This document shows positions 15,801 to 23,968 of a stretch of DNA of 64,000 nt, piece after piece. Every line of letters starts with the position of its first letter. The first letter of the stretch is position 1. This DNA is from CAIXQW01 sp046049675 (GTDB taxonomy: Bacteria > Bacteroidota > Bacteroidia > Chitinophagales > Chitinophagaceae), in the NCBI GenBank assembly GCA_046049675.1, contig JBJORA010000056.1, positions 1 to 64,000 on the forward strand, in the 5' to 3' direction. The notes below the pieces were generated by a model, which ran no database searches, was not told where the DNA came from, and was given only the letters and a program-made list of their open reading frames with translations. Both the position numbers and the translations under genes were made by a program.

Positions 15801-16885
15801 TTTATAGTGTTGCTAACTAGTTTTTCGTTGTACAGATTACAATTATAAGTTGATGCAAGACTTAGGTCGTGCGTTACTCGGCTAACAAGTAATCCCTTTC
15901 CAATTACGCTTCGTACTGTAGACATAGTTGGTATTGGGTAATAGCTGGCAAAGTGGTCAGTATTTTTGATTTCATTTGGCAGGTATAAAATTGTTGTACC
16001 TGGCCTAATCGCAAATTTGATGTTTTCACCTCTGTACCTAGGCTGCTGTAAGTAGAAATTATTGTTGGACGAATCGGTATTGTCAAAGTAAGCACCTCCA
16101 TCAGAAAAAGTATTGTACAGAATTCGTTGCCAATTTCTTTTATAGGGAACTGCGTTGCCCAATAGCTTCTCTCTATTGTAAACATATCCATCTTTCGCAA
16201 CGTCAAAGTAGCTGCCATAGGTACTATTATCTGGCATTAAAAAAAGCCCTTGTTGGTCAGCGTCTATAGTAATGTAGTCATTGTCAAAAACAACATCAGC
16301 TGTGCCGTGCGATCCTGTGTGAATATTCCAAATGAGTTGATTGGTATCTGCCTTTATTGAAGCTAACCATGCAACTGCGTTCGCTATCATCCCGCAATGT
16401 CCGTACCCATAAATATTAAGTAATTTGCTTGCGTCAAAATTCAGCTTGTCGGCAATGAGTTCGTCTGGTTTATAATAATAAAGGTTATGTGTGGATACAT
16501 AATCGAAGAGTTTATTGACACGTACATTCTCATTAGTATCTGCAAGTAATCCATGGGCTAGTGAATCAAGGTTCATCACCTTGTTATTGTTCATAAAGAA
16601 ATAGAAACCATCAATGGTACTGTCTGAATTATTACTAAAGCTAAGTGTATCTATTAAGTTTCTCGCTGGAATAAAAGCACTGCAAAAACTATCCCAGTAG
16701 GGACCGTTGTAAGGAAAGGAGTTGTATAAGGGCGCTGCATTATTGCCTTGATCTTCCAAACTTGAGAGCTCAAATTGATAAGCGGTGCTCGCGGCTATTG
16801 TTGTATCAATTATGCCAATTTGTCCACTGCTTGTTAAGCTGAACAAAATTGCAGCTACAAGTGCTACGGCTTTTACATATGGCAT
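12836..16885 (-). CDS. Large secreted T9SS type A protein with transglutaminase-like domain and Cys-pair repeats
   Basis: 1349 residues. Signal peptide to about residue 21. Residues near 115-230 look like a transglutaminase-type papain fold: YGYGHCGMIANAV (Cys164), HTGSHGTADVVF (His193) and ITIDAD (Asp208 or 210). Near 500-700 lie fibronectin III-like segments (YYWRVRACDQHYLWSHWSDT). Residues about 890-1250 hold six or seven modules of 60-65 residues, each with a starting Cys (ICEG, ICNG, ICPG, LCAG) and an ending GCDSLV or GCDSTI. The C terminus is a T9SS type A domain (LYPNPTTGVVKIFV). The Cys-His-Asp domain may cross-link or cleave amide bonds outside the cell; this is inference. Confidence 0.8.
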   Translation of the reverse strand: MPYVKAVALVAAILFSLTSSGQIGIIDTTIAASTAYQFELSSLEDQGNNAAPLYNSFPYNGPYWDSFCSAFIPARNLIDTLSFSNNSDSTIDGFYFFMNNNKVMNLDSLAHGLLADTNENVRVNKLFDYVSTHNLYYYKPDELIADKLNFDASKLLNIYGYGHCGMIANAVAWLASIKADTNQLIWNIHTGSHGTADVVFDNDYITIDADQQGLFLMPDNSTYGSYFDVAKDGYVYNREKLLGNAVPYKRNWQRILYNTFSDGGAYFDNTDSSNNNFYLQQPRYRGENIKFAIRPGTTILYLPNEIKNTDHFASYYPIPTMSTVRSVIGKGLLVSRVTHDLSLASTYNCNLYNEKLVSNTINDSCSIVLAAECPYVVSDGSLRFRLQNVSTNGKVTVYFGKGAIGYQPIDSFSNTAISDTILAYNLFDIIDPYNSEECFSYNIRIDWQDTSSISISDLSLVSEFQFNKLTAPSLHDGLNQVVFYSSSAGASIDMRIRYNTYNGNLPPDKPMLLAPTPNETASNNDLKFTWRQPNDFDGDSIVAYHVQVSTTPDFTVPLNGTYDRIIIGDTNFAPEITDVFDYNKNYYWRVRACDQHYLWSHWSDTGIFMGNVPSRIKNLRWLLVSDSLADVYRLSWSENSDSNVNHYYIYMTDSNSALYTEPHNLKDSCLNNQVILHKDSIKYYTRVQATNIYGGLSTASFQLAKPIPYVFNVGDIFDVKTTLYPYIEHYLQPRGSVDINYRPTFIRYSNGHATAFANQSKAVSPGMCLIELCTKVGNDTVVVLTLAAQINDTNQAFTYKPTVVVTAAIDSTTTTTNVQLSALRYAGISLSDTNAVFSIMPTQYTALNALSFPGYYPINVYGAASITHNIVYNHGLIYYDGPIPRIYDTTETTICFGSSYLFGNTTLIAPGTYIDTFSSINLIDSIVTLQLNVLQPIDTFLSVEICEGTQLQFDSQLLSASGMYQAVFASSTGCDSLVHLQLNVLEIDSFIKYSDICNGSSYLFNNVSLTNTGTYIANFLQTNGCDSTIVLVLTETPYYDDTSYLSICPGTRYILGNDTLSTTGVYSDTFSSGYGCDSLVTLFLNVLPIYDDTFNISLCAGDSLNFAGSFLASSGFYSHTFTTSYGCDSLVTINLKTYPPNIDTLHNILCSGDTISISSNLYYSGGQFVELYTNANGCDSILIIEIIQNPLPLPQIAKVQNRLSTYNYYASYQWYRNGVALPNKTDSFLNIIENGAYKVAVKDSSNCSAISSSVTITNLSIQSELQHDELVHLYPNPTTGVVKIFVSPTISCNSEIEICDVLGNIVCTYKLSANAINDISIANFVPGTYTYRVVCAQNVLKQGKLILMP

Positions 16886-16897
16886 TCAGCGAATTTA

Positions 16898-16905
16898 CAA
16901 AATTA
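16898..16905 (-). promoter_or_regulatory. Candidate -7 box of the large T9SS gene
   Basis: TAATTTTG on the minus strand, 13 bases before the ATG at 16885, fits TAnnTTTG. No TTG at proper spacing was found, so support is weak. Confidence 0.3.
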
Positions 16906-17140
16906 TTATCAAATGTTATTATCTTTTAATATGTAAATTTCACACATCATTGGCGCGATAGATACGCTAGACTATATGAAACCCCGTTACGTATTTATCA
17001 ATAGTGAGGTGCTAAAAATAAAATTTAGTGAGACCTAGATTGAGAAACAATTGAGAATGAGAAACAGTCCGCCGGCGCTGAGAAAATGAGAATGAATTTG
17101 GAGTTAGCTGAGTTTGATTCTCTTTAGGCTACCCTGCGCC

Positions 17141-17164
17141 GCGGCGCATTCGCGTCAAGCGTAA
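17141..17164. repeat. Terminal inverted repeat of the IS4-type element, left
   Basis: A 24-base run starting GCGGCGCATTCGCGTC is the exact reverse complement of 18577-18600. Confidence 0.9.
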
Positions 17165-18474
17165 TTTCTTTTCTCATAGTAAATTTCTTCTAAATTGTAT
17201 CTGTCAGTTCTTTTGTCGTAACAAAAATTTTCATATAGATATGCTAGTATAGTAAGGGGTTTGTGCCATTCGATAATTAGCAAGTTAGTGACCAGAAATT
17301 TTAGTACTTTGTTTCTATTTAGTATTTGAATGCCTTGCTTTTTGCCTTTTGCAAACTGTGTATGTAGCTTATTGATGTAGTTATTGGCTATTACATAGTA
17401 AATTAATGTCATTAGTACGACGGTCTCAACCCTTTCGCATTTTGTGTGCTGCAGTGTAATCGTAGTATTTAAGTTAAAACTTGATTTTAGATTCTTAAAA
17501 AACATCTCGATTGTCCACCGTATTCTGTAACTGCTAATAATTGATTGATCATCTAGCTTTTCAGCCTCGACATTTGTGATTAGAATATTATAGGCCTGTA
17601 ACTTAAAGTATTCAGTCGTATACTTTACTCGCCTATTTCTATTTTGCTTGGCCTTTCTAACGCGCGCTGCTGCTATCTTTGGCGGCAATTTTTCAATCAC
17701 AATTCTGCACTTAATTTTTGCTTTACTCAAATAAACTGTTTTACTGCTAAGGTTGCTAGATTTTAGTAAACGTGGTATGTTTAATAGAGTTCCTTTGTCA
17801 TCATATAGCACTGTATTTGGCATAAGTTTAGTTATAAAATAAATCCTTTTTGCGATAAGTTCTTTAAATACACTGATCGAAAAATAGCCCAAATCTCTTA
17901 TCACTAAATCTCCTTTTGAAGCAACACTGAGTATTTTGTCGCTGTACTTTTGATCGCTATCGCAAAATGACTGTAGCTTAAAATGACAAAATATCTTAGC
18001 CTTTAGATCAATGATACATTGGATTTTTAATGTGGCATAATTGCCAAAGTAATTGCTACTGCCTTTATACTTAGCTTTCAAATCTTGGTTAAGCTGTATT
18101 GAGGTGCTGTCCCCAATTAGAACACGGTTGAATTTGTTGAATAATTTAGAATGATACTATTGTACAACTTGCTTTGCAAGCAGTATGGAGAGTAGCTCCT
18201 CTAGCATTTTTACGGTATTGCTGTTCATCCTAGAGAATATTGCTTGCTTTCGTACTTTAATATTTGATAATAGCTCAATGCCGTTCGCCCACTTGTTGTA
18301 ACTCAGCTCATTCAAGCTAAGGCAATAGCAAAAAGACAAGAAAAGATCATAAAAGTTAAGTAATGCATCTGACCGGCGATTAAATGCCTTACTATGCTTC
18401 TTTATGGTAGATTTTTCAAATATAATATGTAATTTTTCTACTAATTTGCACGACAAAGCACATTCTGAAGGCAT
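17155..18474 (-). pseudogene. IS4-family DDE transposase interrupted by one in-frame TAG
   Basis: The 5' part runs from ATG 18474 to a TAG at 18157-18159; after it the same frame stays open to 17155, with continuous homology. Read through, it is about 439 residues, normal for IS4. The stop precedes the sequence containing the first catalytic Asp (VLIGDSTSIQL). The second Asp is in VIRDLGYFS, and the Glu lies in the family signature YRIRWTIEMFFKNLKSSF (YREK-type region). A separate protein could start at ATG 18081 but would lack the first Asp. A single point mutation or a sequencing error is the simplest cause. Confidence 0.85.
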
Positions 18475-18576
18475 ATATTTTTAATATATTGGTACAACTT
18501 CAAAGTGTGCTTTTTTTGTGTTTCAAATGCAGCTATTTATTCACTTATTGGCAAAATCAGAGACTTGTGCATAAAT

Positions 18577-18600
18577 TTACGCTTGACGCGAATGCGCCGC
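18577..18600. repeat. Terminal inverted repeat of the IS4-type element, right
   Basis: Exact reverse complement of 17141-17164; ends with AATGCGCCGC at 18591-18600. Confidence 0.9.
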
Positions 18601-18621
18601 TTTGGACTCATTCTGTTTTTC

Positions 18622-18969
18622 CTACGCAGACAAGTTCTTAATCATTGTGTACAGCATTCTTGATATTTCTTCCGCTAGGCTAAGCAGCTCATCATAATTG
18701 GCTTGACTAATTTTGTTTTCAAGTAGAAACAAGTCTAGCACGGCAACGCATTCAAACAAAGAACCTCTAGCCGTTGTAAAGTAATTCTTGCGGTCTGCTT
18801 TAGATGTCTTAGCAGAGCCCTCAGCGATGTTTAATACAATGCTGTACGAAGCACGTCCAAGTTGGTCGTTGACATACTTTTCAGATTGGGTAAGACCAAG
18901 TATTCTTTTACATGCAAGATGAAAATGTTGTGATTTCTTATAGAGCTCTAATTGCTGAAAAGGAAACAT
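18622..18969 (-). CDS. Four-helix-bundle protein (23S rRNA intervening-sequence protein family)
   Basis: 115 residues. Characteristic motifs: FPFQQLELYKKSQHFH (2-17), the conserved QLGRASYSIVLNIAEG (near 36-51) and KADRKNYFTTARGSLFECVA (near 57-76). The family was first seen in intervening sequences of 23S rRNA genes and is related to the Avd accessory protein of diversity-generating retroelements; its role in Bacteroidota is unknown. No reverse transcriptase or template repeat is nearby, so a retroelement is not supported. Flanked by GAGAATGAGAAAC sequences on both sides, one side pushed away by the IS element, and located next to a tRNA gene. Confidence 0.85.
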   Translation of the reverse strand: MFPFQQLELYKKSQHFHLACKRILGLTQSEKYVNDQLGRASYSIVLNIAEGSAKTSKADRKNYFTTARGSLFECVAVLDLFLLENKISQANYDELLSLAEEISRMLYTMIKNLSA

Positions 18970-18987
18970 TATGAAGGACTTTAGGAA

Positions 18988-19059
18988 GGAGAATGAGAAA
19001 CAAAAACAGAAACAAAAAGAGAAAGAGTTTTGCCATCAACGGCTTGTTTCTCTTTCTCC
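18988..19059. repeat. Imperfect inverted repeat next to the four-helix-bundle gene
   Basis: GGAGAATGAGAAAC (18988-19001) and GTTTCTCTTTCTCC (19046-19059) are complementary at 13 of 14 positions around a 44-base purine-rich spacer. The same GAGAATGAGAAAC occurs in direct orientation at 17053-17065, beyond the IS element. It may mark the border of a small mobile unit carrying the four-helix-bundle gene. Confidence 0.45.
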
Positions 19060-19082
19060 TTTTCTTTCTCTTTCTAACTTGG

Positions 19083-19167
19083 CGGAAGAAGAGGGATTCG
19101 AACCCCCGGACCCGTGAAGATCAACGGTTTTCAAGACCGCCGCATTCGACCACTCTGCCATTCTTCC
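19083..19167 (-). tRNA. tRNA-Ser (anticodon TGA)
   Basis: On the minus strand, GGAAGAA (acceptor 5' side) pairs with TTCTTCC. The D-arm region, an anticodon arm CGGT-CTTGAAA-ACCG with anticodon TGA, a long variable arm typical of class II tRNAs and a T-arm with GGTTCGAATCC are all present. 85 bases with discriminator G; no encoded CCA. Confidence 0.95.
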
Positions 19168-19288
19168 GCGGCGAAGGTAAGGCATAGCAACTAAATTTTA
19201 GAATTTCTGGCACACTGATGTTGATTAGTGTTTTTGCCGCAATAAAACTTGGTAATATAAGGTGTAGACGTTATGCCTGCCGCGTCTA

Positions 19289-22200
19289 TTAGCGCATCAG
19301 CAATACATCACCGCTAATTTGCTTAATGGCACTGTCGTAGGTGCAATTATAGGTAAAATAGTAATAGTAATTACCCATATCGCATGGCTGGCCTTTGTAG
19401 GTGCCGTCCCAGCCGCGTGTGCGGTCTTTACTTTCAAATACAAGCTCGCCCCAACGGTTGTATACACGGAGCAAGGTCTGGTCTAGGTTGGCTGCGCTAA
19501 GCGGCAGAAACACTTCGTTGATGCCATTGCCATCTGGAGTAAAGGCATTGGGTAATTCTGCTGTGCAGCAGTAGAGTTGTTGCACTACAAAAGTGCTATC
19601 TACGCTGCAGCCTTCTTTATCTGTAACGTTTACTGGATAGGAGCCACTTGCTAAACCATAAGTGCTGCTACTGTTATTAAACTGCGGCATGGTAGCCCAA
19701 GTAATTTTTTGGCCAGGCCAGCCACCATTGATGGTAATTTTTATCTTTCCGCTATTAGTTTCAAAGCAGGGCACATCGGTAATTTCTGCCGAAATACTAA
19801 GCGGCTCCGCAGGCCCCGGTATTTCTATTGTAAAACTGTCGATACAATCGTTGGCATCTTCTGCTACAATGGTTGTATAGCCGATGGCTAGTCCCGAAAC
19901 GCTATTGCTTGTAATAACGGCATTGTTGTTTGTACTATTAAGTACTATCGGCGCTGTGCCTCCGCCGTAGTTGATGGTAATTGGTTCAGAAATATCGTAA
20001 TAGCATTTTAGCTTTTTAGGATTACTATGCAATAGCCACATAGAATCTGGCTGAGTAAAACTTACCACAGTATCTCTTACACAGCCACTTGCATCTTTAA
20101 TATAAATGGTATAATTGCCTGCCGCGATATTTTCTATCTGTGCTACGGCGCTAAAGTTCACGCTATCTACACTGTACTTATAACTTGGAATACCTGAAAC
20201 ACCGCTAAGCGTAACTTCGCCAGTGCTATCACCGTGGCAAAGCGGTTTGGTATAGCTTTGTATCAATAAATGCGGACTACCATCGTCGCCTACGACTACA
20301 GTATCGCCTACTGTGCAGCCAATGGTATCTGTGCCAATACACCAGTACGAGCCAGGTGCTAGTCCGTTAATGCTATTGCCTGTAGCGCTAGTGCTCCAAC
20401 TATAGCCAGATGCGCTTCCCACGGGGTTGAGGATAGCTTGTATGGCGCCATTAGTAGAGTCGCAGTGCGCATTGGCTACGAGTAGTTGCAAGCTAGGTGC
20501 AGGACTTGGTGCTATATTGATGGTGCCTGTTTTTGTGCAGAGATTGGCATCTGTTGCGGTTACAACATAAGCACCAGCGGCAAGATTGTTTACTACGCTA
20601 CCACAACTATTACCGTTAATCGTATAAGTATAAGGCGCTAAACCGCTGCTTGCTGAAATAGTAACGCTGCCATTCGCAAGATTGCAGGTCGTTGCTATTG
20701 TTTGTACACTTATTTGCGTACTCAATGTGTCTAGCAATACAATGGTTGCCGTAGAATCACAACCTGCGCTATCTGAAAGCGTAATCTGCAAAACCGTTTG
20801 CGGCAACTGGGTAAGAAAACTATCTGTGCTGCTATTGCCTAAATACGAATATGTAAATGGGCCATTACCATTTGGAATAACAGCGATACTCCCATTAGAC
20901 TTGCCACATGTTGGTTTGGTAATAGCAAGGCTAAAACTTGGCACATTTGTTTGCGGTATATAAACCGATGTACTTGCGCTACAACCATTAGCATCTGTGA
21001 TGGTTAAAAAATAGGTAGAGTCGCCAGGCACAGCATTGAGTATACTATCAGTATCGCCAGTATTCCAGCTATAAGTAATGGGATAGGTGCCGCCTAATAC
21101 TTCTACAGCTGCCATGCCGTTGGCTAGTGGGCAATTCTCTGGTTCTAAATCTACTAAATCAATATAGGGTGCAAACTGCGGGTCTAAGGTAAACATGTCG
21201 CTAAAAAGGCAACCATTCGCATCTTGCACAAACACAGCATAGCTTCCCGCCGGTAAATTACAAAACACATTATTGCTACCCAGATTACCTGTATTAAGGC
21301 TATAGCTAAATGGGCCTACACCACTTGCATAAATTGTGAGGCAGCCTGTAGAGTCATTTGTACATAGCGGTTTTACTTGTACAATGCTATCTACGGTAGG
21401 TGCAGGGCTTCTTGTATAAATGGTATCGCAAATGGTTACAGCAGGGCATGCAAAACTGATGCAAGCGCGATAACCATTTAAACCGGTATTGCAGATATAA
21501 AGTGAATCATTTGAACTAAGTATCGTATTGGGATTAGACAAAGGTCGCCATTGCACGCTATAACCTTGTGCACCAGCCGGCGTAAATGCATATCCTTCGT
21601 TGCTGCTCGTCCATGTTGTAGCATTTTTGCCACTGGCCGTGAGGTAGCTAGAAGCACCAGCGCTTTGTATACCAAGTGTAGAATAGTTGAGCCAATTACT
21701 TGCATCGCTATTACAAACTGGCTTGTTGCCAATAAAGCAATGAATGGTATTGTAGGTTTCTAAAAGTTCTACCTGAAAACTGCTGCTCAAATTGCCGCCA
21801 CAATTATTATTGAAGAAAGCAACGTTGTCGTACTTCACTACAAACTTCCTAAATGGTGCCGTGCCGATTGTGCTGTACTTGATAGTGCCGCCAAGGCTAA
21901 GTTTAGCATCTAACATTGGACCAAAAATTGCGGCATCGGGAAAGCTGCTATTAAAGTAAGGCAAGGGTGTTTGTGTACTAAAGCTTGCTGCTACGCCGCT
22001 GTAAACACTATTAAATGCAATTTGCCCATTGTCGCTCACGTACACATTGCTATAAGTATTGCCATAAAAGCAAAATGGAAAACCAATTGGCACGGCGGCG
22101 CTAAAATAATCGTCGCCGGCTAGCGTAAGGGTAGTACCGGCAATTGCACTAGGACTATAACCAATACTGCTTACTGCATAACTCGTAGTGAGCCTTACTT

Positions 22201-22351
22201 GTGGCACAGTAACGTGCATGGTTACACATGGGTTAGAGCATGGTACAATAATAGAATCGCCTTCTGTAATAAATGCAAGGGGCTGCTGTGCATTTGCTTT
22301 TGTAAGCAGACACACTGCGAGTGTTATTAATAGTAGATACTTGCGACGCAT
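19289..22351 (-). CDS. Secreted SprB-repeat protein with T9SS type B (gliding-associated) C-terminal domain
   Basis: About 1020 residues from ATG 22351 (MRRKYLLLITLAVCLLTKA signal peptide); an ATG 12 codons earlier would put 12 odd residues in front of it. Near residues 40-260 lies a domain of the kind found before adhesin repeats. Then come about ten SprB-type modules ending in SGCDSTATIVLL, ANGCLFSDMFTL, ANGCSASTSV and similar. The C terminus (about the last 90 residues) is the type B domain: LPNAFTPDGNGINEVFLP, VYNRWGELVFES, GWDGTYKGQPCDMGNYYYYF. Probably a cell-surface adhesin exported by T9SS; the type B domain usually needs a PorP/SprF partner, not seen here. Confidence 0.9.
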   Translation of the reverse strand: MRRKYLLLITLAVCLLTKANAQQPLAFITEGDSIIVPCSNPCVTMHVTVPQVRLTTSYAVSSIGYSPSAIAGTTLTLAGDDYFSAAVPIGFPFCFYGNTYSNVYVSDNGQIAFNSVYSGVAASFSTQTPLPYFNSSFPDAAIFGPMLDAKLSLGGTIKYSTIGTAPFRKFVVKYDNVAFFNNNCGGNLSSSFQVELLETYNTIHCFIGNKPVCNSDASNWLNYSTLGIQSAGASSYLTASGKNATTWTSSNEGYAFTPAGAQGYSVQWRPLSNPNTILSSNDSLYICNTGLNGYRACISFACPAVTICDTIYTRSPAPTVDSIVQVKPLCTNDSTGCLTIYASGVGPFSYSLNTGNLGSNNVFCNLPAGSYAVFVQDANGCLFSDMFTLDPQFAPYIDLVDLEPENCPLANGMAAVEVLGGTYPITYSWNTGDTDSILNAVPGDSTYFLTITDANGCSASTSVYIPQTNVPSFSLAITKPTCGKSNGSIAVIPNGNGPFTYSYLGNSSTDSFLTQLPQTVLQITLSDSAGCDSTATIVLLDTLSTQISVQTIATTCNLANGSVTISASSGLAPYTYTINGNSCGSVVNNLAAGAYVVTATDANLCTKTGTINIAPSPAPSLQLLVANAHCDSTNGAIQAILNPVGSASGYSWSTSATGNSINGLAPGSYWCIGTDTIGCTVGDTVVVGDDGSPHLLIQSYTKPLCHGDSTGEVTLSGVSGIPSYKYSVDSVNFSAVAQIENIAAGNYTIYIKDASGCVRDTVVSFTQPDSMWLLHSNPKKLKCYYDISEPITINYGGGTAPIVLNSTNNNAVITSNSVSGLAIGYTTIVAEDANDCIDSFTIEIPGPAEPLSISAEITDVPCFETNSGKIKITINGGWPGQKITWATMPQFNNSSSTYGLASGSYPVNVTDKEGCSVDSTFVVQQLYCCTAELPNAFTPDGNGINEVFLPLSAANLDQTLLRVYNRWGELVFESKDRTRGWDGTYKGQPCDMGNYYYYFTYNCTYDSAIKQISGDVLLMR

Positions 22352-22825
22352 AAGTTCTTTACTATAATGACGATAGAAAAGCGCCATTCATTTGTGGAAG
22401 GTACGCAATTTAGGTGGGCTAGGGCTTGGATGGGGCCTGCTTTTTATGCGAGGTGCGTTATATACGATGCACAGGTTTTGCGCAATCTGTCAATTATGTA
22501 AACCACCTGGCGCATGCGTAACGGCAAGCCTACAGGCTACTTTACAAATACTTACCTCTTAGTTTGAGCATGTAGAGCGGCATTAGCAACCATATTCGTT
22601 ACTTGATTTACAGCCCTCAATTAGCGCTTAAAATTACGGTTTGGCGCTGTGTCATATTTTTCTTACAAACCCAAGTGCAGCAGAATTCTCTTTCACTCAG
22701 GGCTGCACAAGTATTTGATGTTGCGACCTTAAAATCACTCACCCCACCCGCAAACTCAAACTCAAACCCAAAAAAAAGCCCTGGCATTACTACCAGGGCT
22801 TTCAAATTTACTTGTGTTGCTTTTA
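22352..22825. other. Intergenic stretch with the rplL terminator
   Basis: No gene recognised. It contains the 5' leader of the SprB-repeat gene, some 350 bases without features, and the strong terminator at 22771-22802. Confidence 0.6.
22771..22802 (-). terminator. Intrinsic terminator of the rplKAJL operon
   Basis: Perfect 8-bp stem AGCCCTGG (22777-22784) / CCAGGGCT (22793-22800) with an 8-base loop. On the minus strand the stem is followed by a run of T (complement of the A-run before 22777). It lies 24 bases after the rplL stop. Confidence 0.9.
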
Positions 22826-23200
22826 TTAGATAATCTCAACTTCTGCACCAGCTTCTTTAAGCTTAGCAGCCAAGTCATCAGCTTCTGCCTTACTAACGTT
22901 TTCTTTAACGTTCTTAGGAGCGCCATCTACTAATTCTTTAGCTTCTTTCAAGCCAAGACCAGTTAAGTCTTTTACAGCCTTAACTACGTTTAGTTTGCTA
23001 GCACCTGCATTTTTCAATACTACAGTGAACTCAGTTTTTTCAGCAGCAGCTGCGCCACCACCGTCGCCACCTGCAGCAACTACTACTGCAGCAGCAGCTG
23101 GTTCAATACCGTAATCGTCTTTTAATACTGCAGCAAGTTCTTGTACTTCCTTTACTGTAAGGTTTACTAATGATTCTGCAAGTTGTTTAACGTCTGCCAT
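22826..23200 (-). CDS. rplL: Ribosomal protein bL12 (L7/L12)
   Basis: 124 residues, standard length. N-terminal dimerisation helices (LAESLVNLTVKEVQELAAVL), an Ala/Gly hinge with EPAAAAVVVAAGG (near 33-45), then the globular factor-binding domain with TEFTVVLKNAGASKLNVVKA and LGLKEAKELVDGAPK. Several copies sit on L10 to form the stalk that recruits translation GTPases. Last gene of its operon here: a terminator follows directly instead of rpoB. Confidence 0.98.
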   Translation of the reverse strand: MADVKQLAESLVNLTVKEVQELAAVLKDDYGIEPAAAAVVVAAGGDGGGAAAAEKTEFTVVLKNAGASKLNVVKAVKDLTGLGLKEAKELVDGAPKNVKENVSKAEADDLAAKLKEAGAEVEII

Positions 23201-23290
23201 GTTATTTCTTTTTGTTTTAAGTGTTGTTTTAAATTAAATGTTTTGATTGTGGAAGCAATGTAACATCTGATTTTGTTGTGTTGTTTGTTT

Positions 23291-23938
23291 TTACTCTGCC
23301 GCTGGTGTTTCTGCTGCTGCATCGGCACCTGCATCTGCTGCTGGTGTTTCTGCCGCTGGTGTTTCTGCCGCTGGTGTTTCTGCCGCTGGCGCCTCTGGAG
23401 CCGCCTCAGCTACTGGTGTAGCTTCTTCAGCTGGTGTAGCACCTTTAGCATTGTCTTTGTTTTCTAAAGCACCAAGTACGCGTTGGATTGGGCTTTGTAG
23501 TAAACCAATAACTTCACCAATAAGGTCGTTCTTAGTTTTGTAATTTTTAAGGCTAGCCAATTGGTTGTCGCCCATAAAAATATCGCCATCAATAAACGCT
23601 GCTTTCAACGTAGGACGGTCGCTGCCTTTGTTCTCATCGCGGAAAGCGCTAATGATTAGAGCTGGCTGCTTAGGATTTTCACTAAACATCAATGCAGTTA
23701 CACCGTGTAATGCATCAAAAGTGCCCGCGTAACGGTCTGTGTCTAGGCTTTCCAAAGCTTTGCGAATGAGTGTATTTTTAGCTACAGTCATTTCTACATC
23801 TTTGCTAAAGCACTCGCGACGAAGGTTGTTTACCTGCGCTACAGTAAGGCTTTCTGTGTTAGTAAGGTAAAAGTTGCTGTACTGGCTAAACTTCTCCTTT
23901 AATATTTCAATTGCTTGATTTTTTGCTTGTGTTGGCAT
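23291..23938 (-). CDS. rplJ: Ribosomal protein uL10 with long Ala-Glu-Thr-Pro tail
   Basis: 215 residues. The first 170 or so are ordinary L10: NFYLTNTESLTVAQVNNLRR (near 18-37), VAKNTLIRKALE (near 53-64), and the C-terminal helix GEVIGLLQSPIQRVLGAL (near 139-156) that binds L12 dimers. The last 45 residues are a low-complexity tail with tandem A-A-E-T-P repeats, encoded by a near-perfect short tandem DNA repeat (about 23340-23395). The tail is outside the conserved fold and probably varies in length between strains. Confidence 0.96.
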   Translation of the reverse strand: MPTQAKNQAIEILKEKFSQYSNFYLTNTESLTVAQVNNLRRECFSKDVEMTVAKNTLIRKALESLDTDRYAGTFDALHGVTALMFSENPKQPALIISAFRDENKGSDRPTLKAAFIDGDIFMGDNQLASLKNYKTKNDLIGEVIGLLQSPIQRVLGALENKDNAKGATPAEEATPVAEAAPEAPAAETPAAETPAAETPAADAGADAAAETPAAE

Positions 23939-23968
23939 GTTGTGTGTGTTTAAAGTGTTACCAAAATT

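Larger units (their letters stand above)
17141..18600 (-). mobile_element. IS4-family insertion sequence, about 1.46 kb
   Basis: Two perfect 24-bp terminal inverted repeats (17141-17164 and 18577-18600) enclose a single transposase reading frame on the minus strand that nearly fills the element. No target-site duplication is recognisable: the 10 bases outside the left end and those outside the right end do not match. The element sits 21 bases behind the stop codon of the four-helix-bundle protein gene and separates it from GAGAATGAGAAAC-type sequence at 17040-17095. The transposase carries an in-frame stop, so this copy is probably not autonomous. Confidence 0.85.

Noticed and set aside
17131..18610. 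Target-site duplication of the IS4 element
   Set aside because: The 8-13 bases outside the two terminal repeats do not match.
18622..18969. Diversity-generating retroelement accessory (Avd)
   Set aside because: No reverse transcriptase, template or variable repeat nearby.
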